Assembly: GCA_016800925.1 (NCBI GenBank)
Contig: JABCPU010000239.1
Span: 1-64,000 of the forward strand
Source of the DNA: Suillus spraguei
Lineage: Eukaryota; Basidiomycota; Agaricomycetes; Boletales; Suillaceae
Reading direction: 5' to 3'
Length of the DNA: 64,000 bases
Both the position numbers and the translations under genes were made by a program. The notes under the pieces are model-generated. The model was given only the letters and a program-made list of their open reading frames with translations, searched no databases and had not been told where the DNA came from. Below, piece by piece: positions 34,234-44,746 of this stretch; within the stretch, counting starts at the first letter, position 1; the number at the start of each line of letters is the position of its first letter.

Positions 34234-34291
34234 TGCTGTTGAATCTGCACAAATATTATTTGTGCCCCCCTGAAACAAAATGTGTGCCCCC
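34234..34291 (+). repeat. Left terminal repeat of the TET-carrying element, outer part
   Basis: It has the TGCTGTTGAATCTGC start, the GCACAAATATTATTTGTGC hairpin and then C-runs. It is interrupted at 34291/34292 by gypsy-1c and resumes at 44370, where the inner subterminal part lies (to about 44510). Confidence 0.7.
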
Positions 34292-34737
34292 TGTTACAAA
34301 CTGGGGTGGCGTCTCCAGCGACAGTGATAAGACACAGACGGTCTGCTGGGAAGTTCGACTACATCCAAAAGAGAATGAAGTACAAGGGTTCGGTCGAAGA
34401 GTTGCGACTCTAAGACAATTAACAGAATAGAGGCTAAGGCTAAGGAGTGCTTAGACTTAGAGACGATTCGGATGACTTAGGTTGGAGACCTAAGCAAAGG
34501 ATGTTCCAGGTAAAACCCAGTAAGATTAAAGTAAAGTATACAAGCGTAATACAATGTGCTTAAATAGGTCAATATGTGCGCATGGACCAAGAGAGACGTG
34601 AGAATGTAAGTGAGTACCCAAAGAAGGAAGGCAATTATAGTACAAATGCATTGAGCATATGAGTCAGAGTCATGTTATGTAATATACAAGTAAAGGAGAC
34701 AAAGAGAGAATGAATAGGGGCACGTATGACTGTAACA
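34292..34737 (-). repeat. 3' LTR of gypsy-1c (446 bp)
   Basis: It runs TGTTAC to GTAACA on the minus strand, with a polypurine tract (34738-34752, read on the minus strand) immediately upstream. It matches the 5' LTR at 43924-44369 in length. The differences are mostly CG versus TG/CA. Confidence 0.9.
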
Positions 34738-34760
34738 TTACCCCCTTTTTACATGGAAAG

Positions 34761-36238
34761 TCACCGACTTTCATATATGCAATTGGCGTCATAGATGGGA
34801 TTGTAGTCGTCATAGTTAGCGATGTCTTCATCAGCAGTGCTTCCCCCTAGCATATAAGCCGCTTCTTCTTCTGCTACAGTCCTCGCTCGTCGACCTGCCT
34901 TTCTTCATCGACAATTAATAAGATACTGCTCCCACCTACGAAGTGCATCATAAAATCCATCATCCTTCCAAGTGAGTGTAAATGGGGGATCTCCAATACG
35001 CTGAGGGCAGTAGATAGATAGATGAGTAGGGGCATGTCGCAGACAGATTTGACACTGGTATTCGGGGCAATTCTTTTGCCGATGTCCAACAATGCCGCAA
35101 AACCGGCATTTCATATTTTCATCAGTGTTGGAGGTAGACATGCATAATGGCGATGGTGAGATAATGGGTTTGGGGCTAGTGGATCTGGCGCGCTTCTTCC
35201 CTTTCCTTCGTGTTATATGACTTAAGGCAAAGGCATTGTTGTGCCTGAGCTGCGCCTGCTGTTTAGTGGTAAGGGTGTATGCCGAGCTGGGAGATCAGGA
35301 GTAGTTCCTCGTTCAGCAACTGTGAGAAGTTCGTCAGAGGAGGAAGGGGATGTTATGCTGAAGTCCTTTACTAGAACTGGCAAGGCAGGGTCCATGGGAC
35401 CAAATGATGCTGGGATGGACATGGGAGGGTGAATATGGAGGTCGTGAAGTCGAGGACCAAGTGTCACCAACTCAGTGACAGGGACCCCTAATGTTTTCGC
35501 AGCTTCACACTGCTCGTTGTGCAAGGTTCGTATAACCATGCGGGGTGATCATGGGAGACTATAACAGGGGGCGATGAGGTTGGCGTTCAATAGGAGATGG
35601 AGTTTGTGGGGAAGCAAGGTCCGCTTGCATCTACTGCAGATCAGTAATAGCTTCTTCGACTAAATTTCTGGCTGCTCTTGTTTCAACGACTGATTGCTGG
35701 ATAGTTTCGACGACTGCGTTGGTGAGCTGTCCAATCTCCTGAACAGCAGTATATAAGCCAGCAAAGGCATCAATATTAGAATAAATGCGCGAAGAAGAGG
35801 GTGAAGGGACTGGAAGTGGGTCCGTATCTCTTTGCGAGAGGGAGGTTGAGCAACACCTGCTCGGCGTTTAGCCACAATGTGAATAGCTTCTTCAACATCG
35901 CTCTTAAAAGAATGGGGAAGCAACAGCATTGCATAAGAACGAATGCGTTTCTGTAGATGTAAGATGCGCTGGCGATACGTGATTTCTGTAGTTTCATTGA
36001 TGTTAGTTTCGATGAGGGCGGCGGTGCGGATGATGTTGACGAGAAGTAAAGCAGGGAAGGCACCTCTTTCGGTGAGGATTCTCTCAATCTCAAGAGCATG
36101 TCCTTCGCATAGAAGGGCGGCTTCAATATAGGAAGTGTTGTCGATTTCAGTGGCAAGGGTTCCATAGTTTTCTGCATCGGAATCAGAGTCATTGTTGGCA
36201 ATAGTGACGGGGGTGATGTATGCAGTGGGGAAAGGCAT
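34761..36238 (-). pseudogene. Extra 3' ORF (ORF3) of gypsy-1c with zinc knuckles
   Basis: This is the second copy of the family's third coding unit. It begins MPFPTAYITPVTIANNDSDS. The knuckle CRFCGIVGHRQKNC and the cluster CQICLRHAPTHLSIYC are intact near 35.05 kb. Frames change near 35660, 35150-35220 and 34905. The shared architecture with 5501-6952 identifies it. No other function can be given. Confidence 0.72.
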
Positions 36239-36319
36239 TTCAAAAGGCTTTAGTTGATCAAGTGCTTGTGCGGTTTGATTGACTGAAGGATAATCAGAGG
36301 GAGTGTTGCTTTTTATAAG

Positions 36320-38092
36320 CATTCAGGATTGAGTGGAGTTCTTTAAGTTCTTTTCTGGGAGCCACTTGTTATCTCCTGATGAATACCCTTTCCAGGAAAT
36401 GAGATAGCGTCGTGAATGCGGTTCCTTTGTGAGAAAGAATTGCTTCTACTTTGTATTCTTCTTCTTCTTCAATAATATCAGGCGGTGGTTCGGGGAAGTT
36501 CGGGCCGTGTACGTCCGTTTTGCTATAGGACGATAAGACGGAAGCATGGAAAGTGGGATGAATTTTCCATTGTGGAGGGAGTTTAAGCATAAATGTGATG
36601 GGCGATAAGACATCGATGATCGGGAAAGGTCCGTATCGTTTCGGTGCAAGTTTCCACGATGGGAGTTTGAGTCTAAGATTAGCAGCAGATAGCCAGACCT
36701 TATCTCCGATCTTCCATGGAGTGTACTTCTCTCCTCGGGATCATTCGGTCATTGTTTGCATTGCAATGTTATGGCAGGCGATTGCTTCTTCTCTTATCTT
36801 CTGCAGGGATCGTACTCGATCTTCTGCTGCAGGGACAGATGAGTCGGGGATCAGGTGAGGGATAGCGCGTGGTTCGTATCCCATCATTAGATAAAAAGGT
36901 GATGCATTCCTTGCATCGTGTTTCGGTGGTTGTGGACAAATTTGGCGATTGGTAGGTGTTCTATCCAATCTTCAGGGTTAGTGCGGCAATAGATGCGCAG
37001 GTACGTTTCTAGCTCCTGATTGAGTCGCTCAGTTTGACCATCAGTCTGAGGGTGATAAGCCGTAGATGGGGCGATGATGTAGTCGAGAAGTTGGGCAAGC
37101 TCCTTGGAGAAGCGAGATAGGAACTGCAGGCCACGATCAGAGATGACTTTGTCATGGAGTCCAAATCACAATAAACGTGTTTCAAGAATAATTTGGCAAT
37201 GCCTTCGGAAGTGATGGTTTTCAGACAAGGGATAATAATTACCCCCTTTGTAAGGCCATGGTCTACCATGACCATGATACTGTCAAAGCCGCCAGAGATG
37301 GGGAGGTCAGTGATAAGATCAACAGAGACCTGAGAAAAAGGGCGAGTTGCAGATGAGGGGATTGGGGTAAGTGGAGGTCGAACAGGATGTGTATCCGCTT
37401 TCATTTGTTGACAAAGGGCACAACCCTCGACATATTTCCGAATATAAGAGCCCATAGCGGGCCACCAAGCTTCCCGTTTGACGAATTCTTCAGTTTTGAA
37501 TCTACCGGGATGTCCCGCGGTAGGATGATCATGATACCGTTTCAGGATATCAGGGCGATGTGCTGGTGGAACGTAGGCATGATTCTTAAAATAGAGGACA
37601 TTCTCCTCAATCTTCCAGTCAGAGAGTGCCGACTTCATAGGGGGAAGGCATACGCCATCCAGAGCGTCAGATGCTGTTTTGAAGATGGGGTCGTTGAGGG
37701 GGTCAGAGGATGACAAGACATCCTTTAGGTCAGTATCAATAAGATGAACGAATTGAGCATCAGGGAGGAGAGTCTGGTCTTCATTATTGTCTTTGCCAGA
37801 GTCAAAGTCAGGCCGACGGGAGAGGGCATCAGGTACTGCCAGTTTGGTACCTGCAACGTGATGCAGTTCAATGTCATAAATAGACAGAATCAGTTGCCAT
37901 CGTGCTTGGCGACAGGTAAGCTTCTGTGCACTTCTAAAGTAAAGAAGATTCTTATGGTCGGTGAACACCAGGACAGGGTGCGGGTTTCCCTCAAGATAAT
38001 GACACCATTCATTCAATGCCCGGATCATGGCAAGGAGTTCCCGATTGAAGATCTGGTAATTGCGTTCGGCGGGGTTCAAAGACTGCGAGAGA
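36320..38092 (-). pseudogene. gypsy-1c pol, part 1: RNase H (part), integrase, chromodomain
   Basis: On the minus strand from 38092 down it shows LSQSLNPAERNYQIFNREL and TDHKNLLYFRSAQKL (RNase H), then the integrase finger (HPGRFKTEEFVKREAWW, CALCQQMK) and the core to about 37.15 kb. A frameshift follows at VYCDLDSMTKSS, then AAEDRVRSLQKI and the chromodomain region near 36.4 kb, where another frameshift scrambles the end. Its upstream neighbour was separated by the Tc1 insertion at a TA. This copy supplies the arginine residues that are TGA in gypsy-1b. Confidence 0.82.
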
Positions 38093-38094
38093 TA

Positions 38095-38302
38095 CAGTGG
38101 CTCAAAAAACTGTCCGCATGTTTTGGCATTTTTCACTATCTATAATATTGTGTGAGAACAAACAAATGCCTCAAAAACATGCTTATACCACATTGTAGTA
38201 TGGCTTCAGGGCTTTCATTTGAGCCCTACACCATGGGAATCGGTGGAGATATGGTGGAGATACAAGGCTCACAAAATGGTGACTCATGCGGACAGTTTTT
38301 TG
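38095..38302 (+). repeat. Left terminal inverted repeat of the Tc1 element
   Basis: It pairs with 39504-39710. Besides the outer CTCAAAAAACTGTCCGCATG it contains the reverse complement of the same motif at its inner end (CATGCGGACAGTTTTTTGAC, 38287-38305), so each repeat can also fold on itself. Confidence 0.85.
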
Positions 38303-38334
38303 ACTCAAGTATTTTACAGTAATAACCAGGTATT

Positions 38335-39351
38335 CTAGTATTTTGTATGACCTCCCTTGGCTTTAATTACTGCCTCTATCCTTCTAGGCATACTCTCAAT
38401 TAATTTCTGGCAATCCTCAGCTGTGATCTTCCCCCATTCCACTGCTACTCTCTCCCAAAGCTCCCATACTCCTTTAGGGGGGTTTTCATAGGCTTGAAGC
38501 TTTTTCTTGAGTGTTCCCCAGAGATGTTCAATGACATTGACATCAGGAGACTGTGCTGGCCAGTCAAGAACATTGATGTTATGTTCTTCAAACCATTCCC
38601 TAGCTCTTCTGGATGTGTGCTTGGGATCATTATCCTGTTGGAAAATGATATCTTCTTCATCAATCCCTGATTCTGCCAAGCTAGGCAGCAAGTGGTCATT
38701 TAAAATGTCCACATACTGCTCAGCATTCATCTTCCCCTCAACCTCAGCAAGCATTCCCACACCATTCCATCCCATACAGCCCCATACCATTAAAGAACCT
38801 CCTCCAAACTTGACAGTCCCATTAACCTCTCTGTCTGTTAGGCCATCTCCCTTCTTTTTCCATACATACACCTTCCCATCTGACCCAATCCTATTGATTT
38901 TGGTCTCATCTGACCATATAACACGCTTCCAGTCCTCTACAGTCCAGTGTTGATGAGCTAAGGCAAAGGCTAGTCTTCTCTGCCTATGTTTGATGGAGAG
39001 AAGAGGCTTTTTCTTCTTTGTTACTGCCTTGAGATGAGCTGCCTTGAGAACATTCCTCACAGTTTGTGAAGAGACAGGGGTAGTGATGGTGGAATTGATA
39101 TAATGGGTGGCTTGGACAGCATTATCAGCCTTTCCTGTAGTGATATGTTGGATAATAGCCCTTTTGTCAGTAGAGGTAAGCTTGGATGGACGTCCTCCAC
39201 AAGAGTTTTCCTTGTCTGGGTGGCTTTCTTTGATGAACTTGGCCACAGTGGACTTGCATACTCCAGTTCTAGAGGAAATTTGGCGAGCAGAGAGGCCACC
39301 ATAAGACAGAGAGAGGATATTATCTCTTTGAGCAGAGGAGATGGCTTTCAT
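38335..39351 (-). CDS. Tc1 transposase, DD34E
   Basis: This is a 338-residue open frame, the usual size for the family; I chose ATG 39351 (MKAISSAQRDNILSL) because an upstream extension reads into low-complexity terminal repeat. N-terminal paired-type helix-turn-helix domains (GLSARQISSRTGVCKSTV; GGRPSKLTSTDKRAI) would bind the terminal repeats. The catalytic triad is Asp in VIWSDETKINR, Asp in IIFQQDNDPKHTS and Glu 34 residues after it in DVNVIEHLWGTLK. The frame has no stops or shifts, unlike the older elements around it, so the element may be active or very recent. Confidence 0.95.
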   Translation of the reverse strand: MKAISSAQRDNILSLSYGGLSARQISSRTGVCKSTVAKFIKESHPDKENSCGGRPSKLTSTDKRAIIQHITTGKADNAVQATHYINSTITTPVSSQTVRNVLKAAHLKAVTKKKKPLLSIKHRQRRLAFALAHQHWTVEDWKRVIWSDETKINRIGSDGKVYVWKKKGDGLTDREVNGTVKFGGGSLMVWGCMGWNGVGMLAEVEGKMNAEQYVDILNDHLLPSLAESGIDEEDIIFQQDNDPKHTSRRAREWFEEHNINVLDWPAQSPDVNVIEHLWGTLKKKLQAYENPPKGVWELWERVAVEWGKITAEDCQKLIESMPRRIEAVIKAKGGHTKY

Positions 39352-39503
39352 GGTGATTATGACTATGATACATGAGATATTCTGGTTTATATAGTTAGAT
39401 ATAGTCATAAAATAACATAATGACACCACTTTATAATTTATATAATAGTGGCATGATTTTTATGGTGTCATAAATAATGATTTATATAGTTTTAGTATAC
39501 ACT

Positions 39504-39710
39504 CAAAAACTGTCCACATGAGTCATCATTTTATAAGCCTTATATCTCCACCATATCTCCGCCGATTCCCACGGTGTAGGGCTCAAATAAAAGCCCTGAA
39601 GCCATACTACAATGTGGTATAAGTATGTCCTTGAGGAATTTGTTCATTCTCACACAATATCATAGATAGTGAAAAATGTTAAAACATGCGGACAGTTTTT
39701 TGAGCCACTG
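39504..39710 (+). repeat. Right terminal inverted repeat of the Tc1 element
   Basis: It matches the left repeat in inverse with scattered differences. The outer end is CATGCGGACAGTTTTTTGAG. The inner end carries an inverted copy of the motif with a T/C change (AAAACTGTCCACATGAGTC). Confidence 0.85.
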
Positions 39711-39712
39711 TA

Positions 39713-40131
39713 TGTGCATGGGTGATAAACACCATTTTCATCAGTCTGTAAGAGAACTTCAGGGTTACAAAGTACCAGTTGGGATGTGAAGCATTGTTTC
39801 AGTTCTTCGAAAGTATCCATACATTCGGTTGACCAGTCAAAGGTCTTATCTTTCTTTGTTAATTCGATAAGGGGTCGGGCGATGTCGGAGTAGTGGGAAA
39901 TGAACGTGCGGTAGAAGTTGCAAAAGCCGAGGAATGACCGTACTTCTTTTACAGATTTTGGTATTGGCCATTCAGCAATTCCCTTGGTCTTGGCGGTGTC
40001 CATAGCAACTTGTCCGGGGCGAATTATCATTCCGAGGTATTCCACTTCTTCTGCATCAAAGGTGCATTTCTCTGGTTTCAGGAACAAATATTCCTTTCAT
40101 ATCTTCATCAAAACCCATCTTGTCTGTTCGC
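39713..40131 (-). pseudogene. gypsy-1c pol, part 2: RT thumb and start of RNase H
   Basis: It reads FLKPEKCTFDAEEVEYLGMI, SFLGFCNFYRTFISHYSDIA and DWSTECMDTFEELKQ on the minus strand. A deletion of about 22 codons joins CNP directly to EVLLQTDENG where gypsy-1b has RNPDPSRQFAIATNALL before RVLLQTDENG. This removes the first RNase H catalytic region. A TGA at 40097-40099 precedes KEYLFLKPEKC. Confidence 0.82.
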
Positions 40132-40602
40132 TGTTACAATCGTACGTGCCCCTATTCATTCCCTCTTTCCTTACTTGTATATCATGTCACATAACCCTGA
40201 CTCACATGCTCAACGCATCTGTACTATAGTTGCCTTCCTTATTTGGATACGCACTTACTTTCCCACATCTCTCTTGGTCCATGCGCACATATTGGTCTAT
40301 TTAAGCACGTTGTACTTGTAGTAGATTCTTTACTTTAATCTTACTGGGTTTTACCTGGAACATCCTTTGCTTAGGTCTCCAACCTAAGTCATCTTGAATC
40401 GTCTCTAAGTCTAAGCACTCCTTAGTCTTAGTCTCTATTCTCGTAGAACCTCTTAGACTTGTCTTTGAGGCCGAACCCTTGATCGTACTCGGAACATGTT
40501 CCTTGTACTTTCACCTTGTCCTTTCTGAACATTGTAAGAACCTCCCAGCAGACCATCTGTGTCTTCTCACTGTCGCTGGTGACGCCACCCCAGTTTGTAA
40601 CA
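40132..40602 (+). repeat. Solo LTR, family A (471 bp), in gypsy-1c RT
   Basis: TGTTAC to GTAACA in plus orientation, with the perfect duplication TTCGC on both sides (40127-40131, 40603-40607). Removing it joins STTMAEHRE to QTRWVLMKI in frame. Confidence 0.93.
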
Positions 40603-40607
40603 TTCGC

Positions 40608-41970
40608 GGTGTTCTGCCATAGTTGTGGAGAAAATCAGGATATCGTCCATGTAGATAACCATCCATCCTTCATTGATTTCCTGCTGGAAGGTACGATTCA
40701 TGTATGCTTGGAAAGTTGCTGGGGAATTGCAGAGGCCAAAGAACATGACATTTGGTTCAAAGAGGCTGAATTCTGTAGTAAAAGCCACTTTCCAGCGATC
40801 GTCGGGATGGATACGAATGTTATTATAACTGGACCGAATATCCATTTTCGTAAAGAACTGTGCGTTGTGAAGGCGTGCGACGAGGGAAATAGGAAGTGGG
40901 AGTGGATAAGCATTTTTGACTGTCCAATCATTGATGTAGCAATAATCTTGACAGGGACGCAATTCTCCACTCTTCTTTCCCACAAAGAAGAAGCCACTAG
41001 CTTGGGGTGACTTCGATTCTGAGATGAAACCTTTTGCAACGTTTTCATTGATAAACATTTTGACGGCAGCACATTCTTTTTCCGATAGTGGGTAAACCTT
41101 AGACATGCAGGGAATAAAACTGGGTTTAGTATCGATCCAATGATCAATACCAGGGCGTTCAGGGGGTAGTTTGTTTAGTCTGTCTTTAGCAAAGACATCT
41201 GCAAAGTCATGCAAGTATTCCGGGACCAATTCTTTAAAGGATTTCTTTTTCTTCTCCTTCTCATCCATAGTGAATTCCTGAGCTTTATTGCTGTATTTCG
41301 GAGGAGGAAGGGAGATTGTGGAGTAGTTGGGGAGTTGTTCGAGTCGGGAAGTTCCATCACATGTGAGGGGTGTATCCATGGATACTTCTTCGATGATTCT
41401 CATACTAACTCCATCCGTGTCATATTCCACAAGGAATTCTCCGTCTCCAAGCTCATAAGAAGAAATTTCACGTACTTCTGGCGCATGCCAGACATCTTGC
41501 ATAGTGTTGAATTGGTCATCATCCTCCGTTGGGATCAATGAGGGCACGGGTTCTTCAGTAATGTTTTCGGACATTGGTTCTTCTTCGTCGGGGATTTCTT
41601 CAATTGAAGCTGAAGGGGTAGTTTGAAGAGTTTTTGGAGGAACATAGAACCTGGATAGTTTCGGTACATTTGTATCTCATCCAGGGATTTCTTCTTTTGC
41701 TTTTCTTTTTCCATACTTCTGTTCTTCTATTGGCCGCTGCTCAATAGGTTCTGGTCCGGCCCAATACTTGGGCTCAGAGTTGTTCTTGCATTTCTCTACG
41801 TGGGGAATTGGTGATACTGCTCATGGCAGTTGTACATGGGGGGTGGAGTTTATAGTACGTGGCATTTGTACTTCAGGTTCCTGATCTTTTGGAACATCAG
41901 GAATGTTAATAAAAGGGGCGACAAGGGGTTTTGGAAGTTGTGAATTTTGCCATTTCTTGGGATGACAATG
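40608..41970 (-). pseudogene. gypsy-1c pol, part 3: linker and reverse transcriptase
   Basis: The best preserved RT of the family in this window. An acidic linker (EEPVPSLIPTEDDDQFNTMQ) is followed by [54 protein letters not shown] and the catalytic VIYMDDILIFSTTM. It is open from 41574 to the solo LTR. Upstream to 41970 the linker is broken, and a second solo LTR separates it from the protease. Confidence 0.82.
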
Positions 41971-42445
41971 TGTTACAATCGTACGTGCCCCTATTCATTC
42001 TCTCTTTGCTTCCTTACTTGTATATCATATCACATGACTTTGACTCATATGCTCAACGCATCTGTACTATAGTTGCCTTCCTTATTTGGATACGCACTTA
42101 CTTTCCCACATCTCTCTTGGTCCATGCGCACATATTGGTCTATTTAAGCACGTTGTACTTGTAGTAGATTCTTTACTTTAATCTTACTGGGTTTTACCTG
42201 GAATCTCCTTCGCTTAGGTCTCTAACCTAAGTCGTCTTGAATCGTCTCTAAGTCTAAGCACCCCTTAGCCTTAGTCTCTATTCTCGCAGAACCTCTTAGA
42301 CTTGTCTTTGAGGCCGAACCCTTGATCATACTCGGAATGCGTTCCTTGTACTTTCACCTTGTCCTCTTCTGGACATTGTAGAACCTCCCAGCAGACCAGC
42401 TGTGTCTTTTCACTGTCGCTGGTGACGCCATCCCAGTTCGTAACA
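41971..42445 (+). repeat. Solo LTR, family A (475 bp), between PR and RT of gypsy-1c
   Basis: TGTTAC to GTAACA in plus orientation with the perfect duplication CAATG (41966-41970, 42446-42450). It is the second solo insertion of the same family in the same host copy. Confidence 0.93.
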
Positions 42446-42450
42446 CAATG

Positions 42451-42965
42451 GAAAACCGGGGGTAGTCCGTTCTTCTTCCGATCAGTATCCAAGTCAATTT
42501 CAATTTCACCAGACTTTGTCGTTCAAGGGAGGATGAGTGTTTCGGCGGCCCAATCTATACTTGGGTTCATGGCACATAACCATGGGATTCCCAGGAGAAT
42601 TTGATCTCTCCGTCCGAGTTTAGTGATATTGAACTTTCCATACATGGTCCGATCATCGATTTTTACCACTAAAGACAGTAATGTGAGATTGGTCCTCCTT
42701 TGATAAGAGTTCCATCTGCCATGGTAACTCGAAATGGTTTGTTAAGCTTTCGTCGTGTGATTTGATGGAGTTTCACAAACTCCTCAGAAATGAATGTTCC
42801 TGCTGCGCCAGAATCGATAATAGCGGTAGTGTCGACGGATTTTAAGCGTGTATGTGAGTGAAGGGTGATAGGGATACAAAGTTCTTTTCTTTCACCTACA
42901 GCACGTACAAGTCTTAGTAATACATTGGGAGAAACATACGTCGAATCCTTGTTTCTCCAGTTTAA
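42451..42965 (-). pseudogene. gypsy-1c protease, degraded
   Basis: It corresponds to 1223-1792 of gypsy-1a. The TTAIIDSGAAGTFISEEFV active-site region near 42.8 kb and the LGIPWLCAMNP block near 42.57 kb are recognisable on the minus strand, but the frame is broken at about 42670-42690. Confidence 0.65.
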
Positions 42966-43795
42966 AAATCCTCTGTAACCCGCCTCACAGTTTCTTCATC
43001 TTCTTCGTCTTTGACTTCAGTTTGTTGGAGTGGAGTCTTCTTCTTTCTTTCAGGACAGTTATGAATACGGTGTCCGGTCTTCTTGCATCCGAAGCATTGT
43101 CCTTTTTTCATACATTCGGATCTCTCCATATTGGAGATTCGATCTACGACCATTGCGTTTGAATCACGACTGGGTGTGTAACGTGCATTTCCATAGTTCT
43201 TCTTCTTCTGCGGAGCATGATGTGCTCATAACGCTAGAAGGCGGTGGTGGGAGTTGTCAATGGAAACACATTGCAATACAACATTGTGGAATATCTCTGA
43301 GACATCACCTGGCGCGAAGAGCTTGGTTAGGATACCTAGATTGAGGCTGTCTTGGAAGAATTGAATCTTTGTTGCATCGTCGGTGATGTGGGCTTTGGCT
43401 GCAAGTGCCTCAAAGTCGGTGATATAGGTATGGAGATCGCCGCTTCCTTGTTTGAGGTCCCTGAGCTTTGTTAATGCGGTCCCTCTGGTATCCACTGGTT
43501 CGAAAGCTTCATTGAAGCTTTTCATAAAATCCTTCAACGTTCCATAACCAACCTTTTGTCCAGAGGTATCGGTTGACTGAGCATGAGCAAGGAATTGTTC
43601 TTTCCAAGATTTGGTGTTCTTCTCGGTCATGAAGGATGTGATGAAAATGATTTTCTGCTTATCGGTGGTGTAAAGCTTTTCATTGATATTGAAGCACAGA
43701 TTGCATGATTGGATGAATTCCAGAGAGTTGTCACGATCTCCGTCAAAACCAGTTAAGAGACCGATTTTGTATTCAAATTCTTTGGTGGTAGTCAT
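42962..43795 (-). pseudogene. Gag of gypsy-1c
   Basis: It starts MTTTKEFEYKIGLLTGFDGD and contains the capsid block TSFMTEKNTKSWKEQF. After a frame change near 43.2 kb it ends in the knuckle CFGCKKTGHRIHNC. It corresponds to the intact gag at 1789-2625. One small indel separates the two open parts. Confidence 0.82.
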
Positions 43796-43911
43796 GATGG
43801 TGATTCATTTGGTGAGTTATACTTTCTTGGTGCCTACATGCGCGGTCTTGCTGTCCATTAGGGCTTTATCAGGTTTCAGGGTCGAAGACTGGATAGTCGA
43901 CAATCAGGGTG

Positions 43912-43922
43912 ACTTTAATCTT
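43912..43922 (-). promoter_or_regulatory. Self-priming site of gypsy-1c
   Basis: On the minus strand AAGATTAAAGT lies one base inside the 5' LTR. It is complementary to ACTTTAATCTT within that LTR (44154-44164), as in gypsy-1a. Confidence 0.75.
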
Positions 43923-43923
43923 T

Positions 43924-44369
43924 TGTTACGAACTGGGGTGGCATCTCCAGCGACAGTGATAAGACACAGATGGTCTGCTGGGAAGTTCGACTACGTCCAA
44001 AAGAGAACGAAGTACAAGGGTTCAGTCGAAGAGTTGCAACTCTAAGATGATTAACAGAATAGAGGCTAAGGCTAAGGAGTGCTTAGACTTAGAGATGATT
44101 CAGACGACTTAGGTTGGAGACCTAAGCGAAGGATGTTCAAGGTAAAACCCAGTAAGATTAAAGTAAAGTATACAAGTGTAATACAACATGCTTAAATAGG
44201 TCAATATGTGCGCATGGACCAAGAGAGATGTGAGAACATAAGTGAGTACCCAAAGAAGGAAGGCAATTATAGTACAAATGCATTGAGCATATGAGTCAGA
44301 GTCACGTTATGTAATATACAAGTAAAGGAGACAAAGAGAGAATGAATAGGGGCACGTATGACTGTAACA
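43924..44369 (-). repeat. 5' LTR of gypsy-1c (446 bp)
   Basis: TGTTAC to GTAACA on the minus strand. It pairs with 34292-34737. The right edge is followed by the C-run target duplication and the inner part of the host element's terminal repeat. Confidence 0.9.
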
Positions 44370-44510
44370 CCCCCCCTCCGAAAATAAAACTGTGTGACAC
44401 CAAAAAAGGAAATTGTGTCGCCCCCCAAAACTATTGTGTCGCCCCAAAAACTACATCATGTGTCGCCCCAAAATTGTATTATGTTGCCCTGAAAACAAAA
44501 AGTGGGATTC
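44370..44510 (+). repeat. Left subterminal repeats of the TET-carrying element
   Basis: Continuation of the left end after gypsy-1c: several TGTCGCCCC(C)AAAA motifs, plus AGGAAATTGTGTCGCCCC and AAAACTATTGTGTCGCCCC. The same motifs occur in the same order in the inverted right end (56388-56540). Confidence 0.7.
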
Positions 44511-44746
44511 CAACAAAATATTTGACAAAGTGTGTTTTGTCATCATAAAGCTCATTTCTACCCCAGGCATACAAGAAACAAATCAATTAAAAGATTGTAG
44601 TAAGAGACAGGCACTATGTACGATTACCAGAATATAAACAGATAGAATAAAGTCCATATAAAAGGAGTATAACAATACTGTCAATTGGCGATAGGTATGA
44701 CTTGGATGATATAGGTGCAAAATAATCCTGAATTAAATGATACTAG

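Larger units (their letters stand above)
38095..39710 (-). mobile_element. Tc1-family DNA transposon, apparently intact
   Basis: It is 1616 bp, flanked by TA on both sides (38093-38094, 39711-39712), starting CAGTGGCTCAAAAAACTGTC and ending in its complement. Long terminal inverted repeats of about 207 bp (38095-38302, 39504-39710) flank a single open transposase gene. It lies in the RNase H part of gypsy-1c pol, and removing it with one TA restores the coding sequence. Confidence 0.95.
34292..44369 (-). mobile_element. gypsy-1c, complete family-1 element with nested Tc1 and two solo LTRs
   Basis: It is flanked by the duplication CCCCC (34287-34291 and 44370-44374, in C-rich sequence, so the exact edge is ambiguous). 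On the minus strand the order is 5' LTR, self-priming site, gag, protease, RT, RNase H, integrase, chromodomain, ORF3, polypurine tract and 3' LTR. Net length without insertions is about 7.5 kb. It was later hit by two solo LTRs of its own family and by a Tc1 transposon. Its LTR pair differs mainly at CpG. Confidence 0.88.
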
